Positions 39,015 to 47,850 of a stretch of 64,000 nt of DNA are shown here, piece by piece; within the stretch, counting starts at the first letter, position 1; each line of letters begins with the position of its first letter. The notes beneath the pieces are model-generated. The model worked only from the letters and a program-made list of their open reading frames with translations. It was not told where the DNA came from and did not search any database. Position numbers and translations under genes: made by a program. Source of the stretch: Mesorhizobium sp. B2-7-1 (GTDB lineage Bacteria > Pseudomonadota > Alphaproteobacteria > Rhizobiales > Rhizobiaceae). The DNA is taken from NCBI RefSeq assembly GCF_006440735.1, contig NZ_VFUA01000018.1, forward strand, positions 18,773 through 82,772, given 5' to 3'.

Positions 39015-40547
39015 TCACAACGGGATGTTGTCGTGCTTCTTCCACGGATTCTGCATGTCCTTGTTGCGCAGCATGCGCAGCGCCCGGGCGACGCGGCGCC
39101 GGGTCGAATGCGGCATGATCACCTCGTCAACATAGCCGCGTTCGGCGGCGACGAAGGGCGACAGGAAGCGATCCTCATAAGCCTTTGTATGGGCAGCGAT
39201 TTTCCCCGGATCGCCGATATCCTTGCGATAGATGATCTCGACCGCGCCCCTGGCGCCCATCACCGCGATCTGCGCCGTCGGCCAGGCGTAGTTCATGTCG
39301 CCACGCAAATGCTTCGACGCCATCACGTCATAGGCGCCGCCATAGGCCTTGCGGGTGATGACGGTGATCTTCGGCACGGTCGCCTCGGCATAGGCGAAGA
39401 GCAGCTTGGCGCCATGCTTGATCAGCCCGCCATATTCCTGCGCAGTGCCGGGAAGAAAGCCCGGCACGTCGACGAAGGTGACGATCGGAATCGAGAAGCA
39501 GTCGCAGAAGCGCACGAAGCGCGCCGCCTTGCGGCTGGCGTCGGAATCGAGAACGCCGGCCAGCACCATCGGCTGGTTGGCGACGAAACCCACCGTGCGG
39601 CCTTCGACCCGACCGAAGCCGGTGACGATGTTTTTGGCAAAGCTCTGTTGGATCTCGAAGAAGTCGCCTTCGTCGGCGACCTTCAGGATCAGCTCCTTGA
39701 TATCGTACGGCTTGTTGGCATTGTCGGGGATCAGCCGGTCGAGCGAGAGGTCGTGGTCGGCCACCGACTGGTAGCACTCGATCTCAGGGATTTCGGCCGT
39801 GTTCGACGCCGGCAGCAGGTCGACCAGCCGGCGCATCTGCAGCAGCGCCTCGACGTCGTTGTCGTAGGCGCCGTCGGCGATGGAGGATTTGGTGGTGTGG
39901 ACGGAAGCACCGCCGAGGCTTTCCGCGGTCACCGTCTCGTTGGTCACCGTCTTCACCACGTCCGGCCCGGTGACGAACATGTAGGAGGTGTCGCGCACCA
40001 TGAAGATGAAGTCGGTCATCGCCGGCGAGTAGACGTCGCCGCCGGCGCAAGGCCCCATGATCAGCGAGATCTGCGGGATGACGCCGGAGGCGAGCACGTT
40101 GCGCTGGAATATCTCCGCGTAGCCGCCGAGCGCCGCCACGCCTTCCTGAATGCGGGCGCCGCCAGCGTCGTAAAGGCCGATGATCGGCGCGCGGTTGCGC
40201 AGCGCCATCTCCTGGACCTTGATGACCTTCTCGGCATGCGCTTCCGACAGCGAGCCGCCGAACACGGTGAAATCCTTGGCGAAGATATAGACCGGGCGCC
40301 CGTTGACGGTGCCCCAGCCGGTTACGACGCCGTCACCGGCGATCTTGGTCTTCTCCATGCCGAAATCGGTCGAGCGATGCTCGACATACATGTCGAACTC
40401 TTCGAACGAGCCCTCGTCGAGGAAGATTTCGATACGCTCGCGGGCGGTGAGCTTCCCCTTCTTGTGCTGTGCCTCGATGCGGTCCTTGCCGCCGCCCATG
40501 CGGGCGATTTCGCGGCGACGCTCGAGTTCCTTCAGCACATCTTTCAT
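39015..40547 (-). CDS. pccB: Propionyl-CoA carboxylase beta subunit (acyl-CoA carboxyltransferase)
   Basis: The subunit transfers the carboxyl group from biotin to propionyl-CoA, giving methylmalonyl-CoA. The 510-residue product contains the carboxyltransferase halves: [24 protein letters not shown] and [20 protein letters not shown] in the N-half, and [34 protein letters not shown] in the C-half. The alpha (biotin) subunit is not in this window. CAGGAACCGTGC precedes the ATG. No direct partner gene lies adjacent. Confidence 0.94.
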   Translation of the reverse strand: MKDVLKELERRREIARMGGGKDRIEAQHKKGKLTARERIEIFLDEGSFEEFDMYVEHRSTDFGMEKTKIAGDGVVTGWGTVNGRPVYIFAKDFTVFGGSLSEAHAEKVIKVQEMALRNRAPIIGLYDAGGARIQEGVAALGGYAEIFQRNVLASGVIPQISLIMGPCAGGDVYSPAMTDFIFMVRDTSYMFVTGPDVVKTVTNETVTAESLGGASVHTTKSSIADGAYDNDVEALLQMRRLVDLLPASNTAEIPEIECYQSVADHDLSLDRLIPDNANKPYDIKELILKVADEGDFFEIQQSFAKNIVTGFGRVEGRTVGFVANQPMVLAGVLDSDASRKAARFVRFCDCFSIPIVTFVDVPGFLPGTAQEYGGLIKHGAKLLFAYAEATVPKITVITRKAYGGAYDVMASKHLRGDMNYAWPTAQIAVMGARGAVEIIYRKDIGDPGKIAAHTKAYEDRFLSPFVAAERGYVDEVIMPHSTRRRVARALRMLRNKDMQNPWKKHDNIPL

Positions 40548-40664
40548 CGCACGGTTCCTGAATGGGAAGCTGCTTTCGTGGTAAAGATGCCTGCGAGCTA
40601 GCGCAAGCGCTGCCTTTCTTGAGCGATCTTGGAAGCCGGGAGCTGTGTATGGCAGAATGAAACG

Positions 40665-40900
40665 ATGAAGAACAATGTCGAAATATCCGAGGATTTGAAT
40701 CGCAGGATCGAAATGCTGACCTCGCGTTCAACACTCACTCGCGATCAGATCATTGAAGATGCCCTGTCCCACGGTCGCTCGCTCGCGTGGCAGGAAAAGT
40801 GGATCGCCGGCATTCAGGCGGGATCGAGGCCGCCGATTGTGGCGACTTCGGAGATGAAGAAGAGATAGCCGCCGTTTTGAACAAATACGGTCGGGCATAA
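40665..40900 (+). pseudogene. RHH (ParD/CopG-type) antitoxin, frameshifted
   Basis: The reading starts [20 protein letters not shown], a ribbon-helix-helix DNA-binding domain typical of antitoxins, and continues to AWQEKWIAGIQAG. There the frame stops at 40868. One base lower in phase, from about 40820, the natural tail continues as GIEAADCGDFGDEEEIAAVL and NKYGRA, with a stop at 40898-40900. A single missing base near 40819-40822 explains the break. Together with the broken toxin it looks like a decayed or mis-sequenced module. Confidence 0.8.
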
Positions 40901-40906
40901 CGATCT

Positions 40907-41121
40907 GTGCGGATTGTCTGGACCCGACACTATTTGATCGAACTTGCATCAATCGGCGACTACATCGGCCAACACAACCCACGCGCCGCAGCGCGGGTCG
41001 TCAATGAGATCCATTCAAAGACAGCTCGGCTATTGTCGGCAACCCCTTTCTCGGGCGGGGTGGCGAGATCAAAGGAACTCGAGAACTGGTGATCCCAGGT
41101 ACGCCCTATATCGTCGCGGCT
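40907..41121 (+). pseudogene. RelE/ParE-type toxin, frameshifted remnant
   Basis: The GTG start at 40907 opens IVWTRHYLIELASIGDYIGQHNPRAAARVVNEIHSKTARLLSATPF, a clear ParE toxin N-terminus. The frame stops at 41092. In the -1 frame from about 41053 the family continues with GTRELVIPGTPYIVA. This needs one base inserted in the GGCGGGG tract. Beyond 41121 the reading no longer resembles a ParE C-terminus in either frame, so at least one more lesion or a true truncation is present. It lies six bases after the antitoxin stop. Confidence 0.75.
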
Positions 41122-41453
41122 CTTGGGTTTTTGCTGCGATGCAACATGACCCTCTTGCATTTCGGGCCGGACTCGGCCATATGCAGCGGCATAGGCGCTT
41201 GGGCCGGCTTGTCCGGCTTTCTCCGCGAATGAGACTGGTTGCGTCTGTTTTCCCTCTTTCCGCCAAATCGGCCCCGGTCGATCGGCAAGACGGTGAAAAA
41301 GTCCCGGGGCATGAAGCCCGCGGGCACGACAGCGCAGCCGAGCGGACGGATACGTCCGCCGCCTTGTCGTTTCCTGATGATTGTTTCGACGGCAGGTTGC
41401 GCCCTGCCGCCATTTGATGTTTGCGGCCAGAGGCCGCTTGAAAGAAGATTATT
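41122..41453 (+). promoter_or_regulatory. Leader of the DEAD-box helicase with three hairpins
   Basis: The region between the toxin remnant and the helicase carries no gene. Three stems occur in the last 112 bases: 41342-41359 (GCGGACG with a GATA loop), 41390-41409 (CGGCAGG/CCTGCCG) and 41423-41437 (GCGGCC-AGA-GGCCGC). The last hairpin ends just before the GAAAGAAG ribosome-binding site. A long structured leader is common for cold-induced RNA helicases. The control mechanism is inferred. Confidence 0.5.
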
Positions 41454-42914
41454 TTGACCAATGAAAACACAGCAGAACTGAACGGTTCTGCCACACAGCT
41501 GTCGGGCTTTGCCGCTCTGGGAATTTCGGGCGCGCTGCTCAAGGCGACCCTTGCCGCCGGCTTTACCGAGCCGAAGCCGATCCAGGTGCAGGCGATCCCG
41601 CCGCAACTGGAAGGCCGTGACATTTTCGGCATCGCCCAGACCGGCTCGGGCAAGACGGCGGCCTTCGCGCTGCCGATCCTGTCGAAGATCATCGGCCTCG
41701 GCACCAAGCGCCGGCCAAAGACGGCGCGCGCGCTGATCCTGGCGCCGACGCGCGAACTCGCCGTGCAGATCGAGGACACCATCAAGGTGCTCGCCAAGGG
41801 CGCGCATGTCTCGACCGCGCTCGTGCTCGGCGGCGTCTCGCGCTTCAGTCAGGTGAAGAAGATCGCCCCCGGCGTCGACGTTCTGATCGCCACGCCGGGC
41901 CGCCTGACCGATCTGGTGCGCGAAGGCGATCTTATCCTTGCCGACACCAAATGGCTCGTTCTCGACGAGGGCGACCGCATGCTCGACATGGGCTTCATCA
42001 ATGACGTCAAGCGCATCGCCAAGGCGACCGCGCCGGACCGCCAGACAGCGTTGTTCTCGGCCACCATGCCGGATGAGATCGCCGAGCTCGCCAAGGGTCT
42101 TTTGAAGAGCCCGGTCCGCATCGAGGTCGCGCCGCAGAGCACGGCGGCGGCCGAGATCGTGCAGAGCGTGGTGCTTGCCCGCACCAAGCAGAAGCGCCAG
42201 GTGCTGTCCAAGATGCTGGCCGACGAGGCGATGCGCGCGGTGATCGTGTTCTCACGCACCAAGCACGGCGCCGACCGCGTCACCAAGGACCTTGCCCGCG
42301 ACGGCTTCGAAGCCGCGGTCATCCACGGCAACAAATCACAGAACGCCCGCCAGAAGGCGCTCAACGATTTCCGCGATGGCTCGGTTCGCATCCTGGTCGC
42401 GACCGATATCGCGGCACGCGGCATCGACGTGCCCGGCATCAGCCATGTCGTGAATTTCGACCTGCCGGACGAAGCGGAAAGCTATGTCCACCGCATCGGC
42501 CGCACCGGCCGCAACGGCAGGGACGGCATTGCGATCACGCTTTGCGATCCTTCGGAAAACGCCAAGCTGCGGCAGGTCGAGCGCATCATCCGCATGAAGC
42601 TGCCGGTCATCGCCGATCATCTTGGCAGCCCGGATCCGCAGCGCGACCCCCGGGAAAAGACCGAGCGCCATTTCGAGCCGGCCAATGACCGCGAGCATCA
42701 CGGCGGCCGTCGCGACGGTCGCCGCCCGGGCAATGGTGCCGATAACAAGCGTTTCGGCGGCAAGCCTCACGGCGAGCGCGGGCCGAAGCCGCAGGGCGAG
42801 CGCCCGGCGGCCGCCAAGCCGAATGGCTCGATCAAGCCCGACGGTTTCAAGCGCTTCAAGGGCAATAACAAGCGCCGCTTCGGCGGCAAGCGTCCGGCGA
42901 ACAGGGCGGCTTGA
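41454..42914 (+). CDS. DEAD-box ATP-dependent RNA helicase (RhlE-like) with DEGD motif
   Basis: The protein unwinds RNA and assists ribosome assembly or RNA decay, often at low temperature. The 486-residue product has the Q motif (FTEPKPIQVQAIP), motif I AQTGSGKT, motif Ia PTRELAVQ, motif II as DEGD instead of DEAD, motif III SAT, and motif VI YVHRIGRTGRNGR. The C-terminal 100 residues are Gly/Arg/Lys-rich and disordered (KRFGGKPHGERGPKPQGE). TTG 41454 is the chosen start; the leader upstream is strongly structured. Confidence 0.93.
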   Translation: MTNENTAELNGSATQLSGFAALGISGALLKATLAAGFTEPKPIQVQAIPPQLEGRDIFGIAQTGSGKTAAFALPILSKIIGLGTKRRPKTARALILAPTRELAVQIEDTIKVLAKGAHVSTALVLGGVSRFSQVKKIAPGVDVLIATPGRLTDLVREGDLILADTKWLVLDEGDRMLDMGFINDVKRIAKATAPDRQTALFSATMPDEIAELAKGLLKSPVRIEVAPQSTAAAEIVQSVVLARTKQKRQVLSKMLADEAMRAVIVFSRTKHGADRVTKDLARDGFEAAVIHGNKSQNARQKALNDFRDGSVRILVATDIAARGIDVPGISHVVNFDLPDEAESYVHRIGRTGRNGRDGIAITLCDPSENAKLRQVERIIRMKLPVIADHLGSPDPQRDPREKTERHFEPANDREHHGGRRDGRRPGNGADNKRFGGKPHGERGPKPQGERPAAAKPNGSIKPDGFKRFKGNNKRRFGGKRPANRAA

Positions 42915-42938
42915 GTTCCAGCGGGATACCAGGAACAG

Positions 42939-42966
42939 AAACGGCCGGAGCATGCTCCGGCCGTTT
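42939..42966. terminator. Bidirectional terminator between the helicase and hydrolase genes
   Basis: A 28-bp perfect palindrome with core ACGGCCGGAGC and GCTCCGGCCGT and A/T flanks. It separates convergent genes and can end both transcripts. Confidence 0.85.
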
Positions 42967-42985
42967 TCATTTCACCGGCCCGATT

Positions 42986-43975
42986 TCATTGGCCTGATTG
43001 CTGCTGCATCAGCGCCTTGACCCACACCACGATACGCTGGGTGAGAAAGGCCGTGGTCTGCGGCGACAAGACATCGCCGGCAATGACATGATTGTCCGGG
43101 TCGCCTGTGTCGTCGACCGGTACCAGCTCGTGCGGACCGCCCCAGCGCCCGGCGATCTCGCGCGTCCGGTCCGGCTGCACCACCTTGTCGGAATCTGAGA
43201 AGATGAACAGGGCAGGGATCGTCGCCTTCTCGACCGGCGCCTCATAGGCAAGGTTGGTGAGCGCTGCCATCGGCAGCACCGCCTTCATGGGATATCTGGT
43301 GGTCCAGAATTTTTCGTGGAGCGCGTTGCGCGCGGGGAAACTGCGCTCTTTGCCGCCGACAAGCTCGGCGAGCTGCCCGCCCCAGGGCATGGTCAGCAAC
43401 TCGGCACCGGACGCCTTGACGCCGAAATTCGGCGATATGAAAGCGATTGCCGCGACACCGTCCGACGCGCCCGGCTGCGTGGCGGCCCATGCCGCCAGCG
43501 AGCCGCCGGTCGAGGTTCCGATGACGATCACCTTGTCGCCGATGGCGCGGCCGATCGCCAAAGCCTCCTCATAGTCGTTGACCCACGCGTTGACGCTGCC
43601 TTGCGCCATGGCCTCGCCGTCCTGGCCGTGGCCGGTCAGCCGCGTGTAGAAAAGGTTGGCGTCCAATTCGTCCGCGACATCGTCCGGCAACGGGCGGACC
43701 TCGCCCTTCGAGGCCGAAAAGCCATGGATGTAGACGATGGCCAAAGGCGTCTTCACATGGACCATCGGGTTCGCCCAGATGATCTCCTTGTCGAGCCCGT
43801 CGCGGATGTTGGGCACGGCAGCCTCCTCACGCGCCAGATAGGCCTGCGGGTCGTCGCCGATCACCGATGGATTGAAACGGATTGTGGTGTCGACCGGCAC
43901 GCGCGGGCCGAGGAAAAATCCCGCGACCAGGATGACTGCAAGGCCAAGCACCGCAAGCACGATCCGCCGCCCCAT
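42986..43975 (-). CDS. Membrane-anchored alpha/beta hydrolase
   Basis: A 329-residue alpha/beta-hydrolase fold protein with an N-terminal membrane segment or signal anchor (residues 3-24, RRIVLAVLGLAVILVAGFFLGP). It has the oxyanion-hole motif YIHGFSASKGE, the nucleophile elbow GTSTGGS, a probable acid in DSDKVV, and the histidine in NHVIAG. ATG 43975 was chosen because GGAG lies 8 bases upstream. An in-frame TTG at 43987 is a weaker option. The substrate is unknown. Confidence 0.85.
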   Translation of the reverse strand: MGRRIVLAVLGLAVILVAGFFLGPRVPVDTTIRFNPSVIGDDPQAYLAREEAAVPNIRDGLDKEIIWANPMVHVKTPLAIVYIHGFSASKGEVRPLPDDVADELDANLFYTRLTGHGQDGEAMAQGSVNAWVNDYEEALAIGRAIGDKVIVIGTSTGGSLAAWAATQPGASDGVAAIAFISPNFGVKASGAELLTMPWGGQLAELVGGKERSFPARNALHEKFWTTRYPMKAVLPMAALTNLAYEAPVEKATIPALFIFSDSDKVVQPDRTREIAGRWGGPHELVPVDDTGDPDNHVIAGDVLSPQTTAFLTQRIVVWVKALMQQQSGQ

Positions 43976-44044
43976 TACAGTCTCCAAGCTATGATTCCCA
44001 ACCTATGGCCGTCCCTGCCGGCGGGCAATCGCTGTTTCGCCGGC

Positions 44045-44893
44045 TCATGTCGCCTTGTCGCGGGACGGATCTTTGCTGCCGGGCAGCTTGCGGTCGAAAT
44101 GCAACGGCCGCCCCCACCAATGGGTGGTGAGTCCGATGACGAACCGGCAGATCGGCCGCGGCAGCAGGGCGAGGAACTTCAACGGCCAGCTTACGTGATA
44201 CGGGAAGGTGACTTCGAAACCGCCCTTCATGATGCCGCGCGCCATGCGGCGCGACGCGCGGTGCACAGGCATCAGGCCCGGCATCGGCAGCTTGTTCTTT
44301 TCGGTCAGAGGCGTGTCGACGAACCCCGGATTGATGACCTGGATACGGATGTTCATCTTGTCGAAGTCGTATTTCAGCGACTCCGCCAGGATGTTGATCG
44401 CGGCCTTGGTGCCGCCATAGGCCGCCGTGGTAGGCCAACCGGAATAGGCAGTGACCGATCCGACCAGAACGACATGGCCGCGTCCGCGCACGCGCATATG
44501 CTCGACGACAGGCACCACGCCGTTGACGATGCCGAAATAGTTCACGGCGAAGGAGCGGTGGAAGTCGCGCACCACCAGATTCTCACCGGGGGTGGCGATG
44601 TAGTTGCCAGCGTTGAAGACGGCAAGCACGATCGACCCCATTTGCTCTTCGATCGCGGCGGCCGTGCGCGCCATGCCGTGCTCGTCGGTCACGTCGCAGG
44701 GAAAGGACCTCGCATGCCCGGACATTTGCGCCGTTTCGACGATCAGCGTGTCGGCGGGATCTTCCGGCAGCGACGTTACCGCGACGGCATAGCCCTGATT
44801 GGCGAGATCCTTGGCCAACGCCCGGCCAAGGCCGCTGCTGCCGCCCGTGATCCAGGCGACACCGTCTTTCGGATTGGCCCGGTAGAGTGCCAT
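44045..44893 (-). CDS. Short-chain dehydrogenase/reductase (SDR)
   Basis: An NAD(P)-dependent oxidoreductase of 282 residues. It has the cofactor motif TGGSSGLGRALAKDL near residue 18, the NAG of FNAGNYIATPGE, and the catalytic Ser-Tyr-Lys set in SVTAYSGWPTTAAYGGTKAA. A C-terminal hydrophobic stretch (HVSWPLKFLALLPRPICRFVIGL) suggests membrane association, as in several lipid-active SDRs. The start at 44893 follows ACAGGACATCCC. A longer in-frame reading into cysK is spurious. Confidence 0.88.
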   Translation of the reverse strand: MALYRANPKDGVAWITGGSSGLGRALAKDLANQGYAVAVTSLPEDPADTLIVETAQMSGHARSFPCDVTDEHGMARTAAAIEEQMGSIVLAVFNAGNYIATPGENLVVRDFHRSFAVNYFGIVNGVVPVVEHMRVRGRGHVVLVGSVTAYSGWPTTAAYGGTKAAINILAESLKYDFDKMNIRIQVINPGFVDTPLTEKNKLPMPGLMPVHRASRRMARGIMKGGFEVTFPYHVSWPLKFLALLPRPICRFVIGLTTHWWGRPLHFDRKLPGSKDPSRDKAT

Positions 44894-45085
44894 GGGATGT
44901 CCTGTGAATGTTCCGGTTTGCTCTAGCGGCGGAGAAATCGATTGAAAAGAGCGGTTTTGGCCCGTGGCGTTGAAATGATCGCGAGCGTTGCACCATCCGG
45001 AATGCGACTGGACCAGGCAAAATCTTGCCTTGAAACCGCGGCGTCCGGTTTTTAGGGTCTCGCCGCACACATGAAGGAATCCCGC

Positions 45086-46120
45086 ATGCCCCGTTCTGTG
45101 ATCGAAGCGATCGGCAACACGCCCCTCATCCGGCTCAACAAGGCCTCGGAAGCGACCGGTTGTGAAATCCTCGGCAAGGCCGAGTTCATGAATCCAGGGC
45201 AATCGGTGAAGGATCGGGCCGGCCTGTTCATCATCCGCGATGCCGAACAGCGCGGGCTCCTGAAACCAGGCGGGCTTATCGTGGAAGGCACTGCCGGCAA
45301 CACCGGCATCGGCTTGACGCTGGTCGCCAAGGCGCTCGGCTATCGCACCGTGATCGTCATCCCCGACACGCAGAGCCAGGAAAAGAAAGACGTGATCAAG
45401 ATCCTGGGCGCGGAACTGATCGAGGTGCCGGCCGTGCCCTACAAGAACCCCAACAATTACATAAAACTGTCGGGCCGCCTTGCCGAGCAACTGGCGCGCT
45501 CCGAACCCAACGGCGCGATCTGGGCCAACCAGTTCGACAATGTCGCCAATCGCGACGGCCACGTCCGCACGACCGCGCAGGAAATCTGGGCCCAGACCGG
45601 CGGCAAGATCGACGGCTTCGTCTCGGCCGTAGGCTCCGGCGGCACGCTCGCCGGTGTCGCGCTCGGGCTCAAGGGCAAGAGCAAGGACGTCAAGATCGCG
45701 CTTGCCGATCCGCTGGGCGCCGCGCTCTACAGTTTCTACACCAGCGGTGAACTGAAATCCGACGGCAACTCGATCACCGAGGGTATCGGGCAGGGCCGCA
45801 TCACCGCCAACCTGGACGGGTTCATGCCGGACTTCTCCTACCAGATCCCGGACGAAGAAGCGTTGCCGATCATCTTCGACCTGATCCAGGAGGAGGGGCT
45901 CTGCGTCGGCGGCTCGACCGGCATCAACATCGCCGGCGCCATCCGGCTGGCGCGCGAGCTTGGTCCCGGCCACACGATCGTGACAATCCTTGCCGACTAC
46001 GGCACGCGCTACCAATCCAAGCTCTTCAATCCGGAGTTCCTGCGCGGCAAGAACCTTCCGGTGCCGGGCTGGATGGAAGAGAAGACCGGCATTTCCGTGC
46101 CGTTCGAAAAGGTGGCATGA
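45086..46120 (+). CDS. Cysteine synthase (O-acetylserine sulfhydrylase), CysK type
   Basis: A PLP enzyme that makes cysteine from O-acetylserine and sulfide. The 344-residue product opens MPRSVIEAIGNTPLIRLNK, has the PLP lysine in NPGQSVKDRAG near residue 43, the substrate loop EGTAGNTGIGL, and GSGGTLAGV. A C-terminal segment of the CysK family (QEEGLCVGGSTGINIAGAIRLA) is present. ATG 45086 was preferred to ATG 45071 because AAGGAATCC lies at proper distance. The stop overlaps the AlaX start by four bases. Other beta-family lyases cannot be excluded. Confidence 0.9.
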   Translation: MPRSVIEAIGNTPLIRLNKASEATGCEILGKAEFMNPGQSVKDRAGLFIIRDAEQRGLLKPGGLIVEGTAGNTGIGLTLVAKALGYRTVIVIPDTQSQEKKDVIKILGAELIEVPAVPYKNPNNYIKLSGRLAEQLARSEPNGAIWANQFDNVANRDGHVRTTAQEIWAQTGGKIDGFVSAVGSGGTLAGVALGLKGKSKDVKIALADPLGAALYSFYTSGELKSDGNSITEGIGQGRITANLDGFMPDFSYQIPDEEALPIIFDLIQEEGLCVGGSTGINIAGAIRLARELGPGHTIVTILADYGTRYQSKLFNPEFLRGKNLPVPGWMEEKTGISVPFEKVA

Positions 46121-46863
46121 TGGCGCGCAAGACCGAGGCGCTGTTTCGCGACGACGCCTATCAGAAGACGGCCGAGGCCGAGGTGGTCGCCATCAACGAC
46201 CGTGGCGGCATCCTTCTCGACCGGACCGTCTTCTATGCGACGTCTGGCGGGCAGCCGGGCGATACCGGCATGTTCGAACGCGCTGATGGCAGCCGCATTG
46301 CGATCGCCGCCAGCATCACCGGCGAGACCAAGGATGAGATCATCCATGTGCCGGCGCCGGAGCAGGCGATGCCCATTATCGGCGAAAGGCTAAAGCTCCT
46401 GATCGATTGGGAGCGGCGGTATCTCCTGATGCGCATGCATTCCGCCTGCCACCTGCTGACCGTGGTCTGTCCGTTTCCGATCACCGGGGCGGCGGTCGCG
46501 GAGGACGACAGCCGTGTCGATTTCGACATTCCCGACGCCGGCTTCACCAAGGAGGATGTGACGGCCCGGCTGATGGAGTTGGTGCGCGCCGATCATCCGA
46601 TCTTCACCCGGCTGATCACCGACGAGGCGCTTGCCGCCAATCCCGGCCTGGTGAAATCGAAGAACGTCCGCCCTCCCGTCGGCACGGGAAAAATCCGTCT
46701 GGTCTGCATCGGCGACAACGGCTCGATCGACAGCCAGCCATGCGGCGGCACCCATGTGAAGTCGACCGGCGAGGTCGGCGAGATCCATATCGGCAAGATC
46801 GAGAAGAAAGGCCGCGAGAACCGCCGCTTCCGCATCCGCTTCGGGCCGATACCGGCGAACTGA
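46117..46863 (+). CDS. Alanyl-tRNA editing protein AlaX (Ser/Gly-tRNA(Ala) deacylase)
   Basis: AlaX hydrolyses tRNA(Ala) mischarged with serine or glycine. The 248-residue product matches the free-standing editing domain: LDRTVFYATSGGQPGDTG near residue 33 and the zinc site HSACH (HxxxH) plus CGGTH (CxxxH) near residue 209. ATGA at 46117 overlaps the cysteine synthase stop, so the two proteins are made from one mRNA. The link with cysteine synthesis is intriguing but not explained by the family's known role. Confidence 0.9.
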   Translation: MMARKTEALFRDDAYQKTAEAEVVAINDRGGILLDRTVFYATSGGQPGDTGMFERADGSRIAIAASITGETKDEIIHVPAPEQAMPIIGERLKLLIDWERRYLLMRMHSACHLLTVVCPFPITGAAVAEDDSRVDFDIPDAGFTKEDVTARLMELVRADHPIFTRLITDEALAANPGLVKSKNVRPPVGTGKIRLVCIGDNGSIDSQPCGGTHVKSTGEVGEIHIGKIEKKGRENRRFRIRFGPIPAN

Positions 46864-46917
46864 CCGCCGGATGATTTCGGCTCGAAACGACCTGAAATCG
46901 TTCGAAATCAAGGAGGT

Positions 46918-46968
46918 AGAGCATGATGTCGCCTGACAGCCGCTCTACATTCTTCGGCATCATGCTCT
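46918..46968. repeat. 51-bp palindromic intergenic repeat, family R copy 3
   Basis: The element starts AGAGCATGATG and ends CATCATGCTCT. It is the same length as copy 1 at 8205 and matches it at 42 of 51 positions. It lies between alaX and sseA, ending 30 bases before the sseA start. A similar flank (GAAATCAA.GA.GT) also precedes copy 1, so the repeat unit extends beyond the palindrome. Confidence 0.8.
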
Positions 46969-46998
46969 AAGCGCGAAGGTGGGGCAGGGAGAACAAAA

Positions 46999-47850
46999 AT
47001 GGCGCAGGATAGTCCTTTCATCGTCGACGCCGACTGGCTGGAAAAGCAACTTGGCGAGCCGGGTCTCACCATCGTCGACGCCTCCTGGTACCTGCCGGCG
47101 CAAAAGCGCGATGCCCGCGCCGAATACGATGCCGCTCACATTCCCGGCGCGCGCTTCCTCGACCAGGATGCGGTTTCCGATCCGGATTCGAAACTGCCGC
47201 ACACTTTGGCCTCGCCGCAGCACTTCGCCCAATATGTCGGCGCCATGGGCGTTTCGGCCGACGACACCATTGTCGTCTATGACGGCCCGGGCCTGTTCTC
47301 GGCGCCGCGCGCCTGGTGGATGTTCCGTGTCATGGGCGTCTTCCAGGTCTACATCCTGAACGGAGGCATCGACCGCTGGAAAGCAGAGGGGCGACCCGTG
47401 ACGGCGGAGCCGACGAAGATCGCGCCGAGCGTCTTCCATGCCGATTTCGATGCGGGCCGGGTCGTCGGCCTCGACGAGATGCGCAGGATTGTCGGCGACG
47501 GAGAGAGCCAGGTCGCGGATGCGCGCTCTGCCGGCCGTTTTGCCGGGACCGATCCGGAGCCGCGCCAGGGCGTCCGCTCGGGCCATATGCCGGGCGCACA
47601 CAATGTTCCGATCACGGCGCTTGCCGAGAATGGCGAGCTGCTGTCCAAGGACCGCTTGCGCAAGGTGATCGAGGACGCCGGCATCGACCTGTCGAAGCCG
47701 GTCGTCACGTCTTGTGGCTCGGGCATCACGGCGGCGGCGATCACGCTGGCGCTGGAGACGCTTGGCCATGCCAACAATCGGCTTTACGACGGCTCCTGGA
47801 CGGAATGGGGCGGTCTCAGCGACACGCCGGTGGTGACGGGGAAAGAATGA
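46999..47850 (+). CDS. sseA: 3-mercaptopyruvate sulfurtransferase (rhodanese family)
   Basis: The enzyme transfers sulfur from 3-mercaptopyruvate to acceptors such as cyanide or thiols. The 283-residue product has two rhodanese domains: an inactive N-terminal one (DASWYLPAQKRDARAEYDAAHIPGA) and a catalytic C-terminal one with Cys239 in the CGSGIT loop, the sequence typical of MST rather than thiosulfate sulfurtransferase. AGGGAGAAC lies just before the ATG. The stop overlaps the acetyltransferase start. Confidence 0.9.
   Translation: MAQDSPFIVDADWLEKQLGEPGLTIVDASWYLPAQKRDARAEYDAAHIPGARFLDQDAVSDPDSKLPHTLASPQHFAQYVGAMGVSADDTIVVYDGPGLFSAPRAWWMFRVMGVFQVYILNGGIDRWKAEGRPVTAEPTKIAPSVFHADFDAGRVVGLDEMRRIVGDGESQVADARSAGRFAGTDPEPRQGVRSGHMPGAHNVPITALAENGELLSKDRLRKVIEDAGIDLSKPVVTSCGSGITAAAITLALETLGHANNRLYDGSWTEWGGLSDTPVVTGKE

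Noticed and set aside
44894..46015. N-terminal extension of the SDR ORF to 656 residues
   Set aside because: The extra part runs antisense through cysK. The SDR fold starts at the ATG at 44893 with its own ribosome-binding site.
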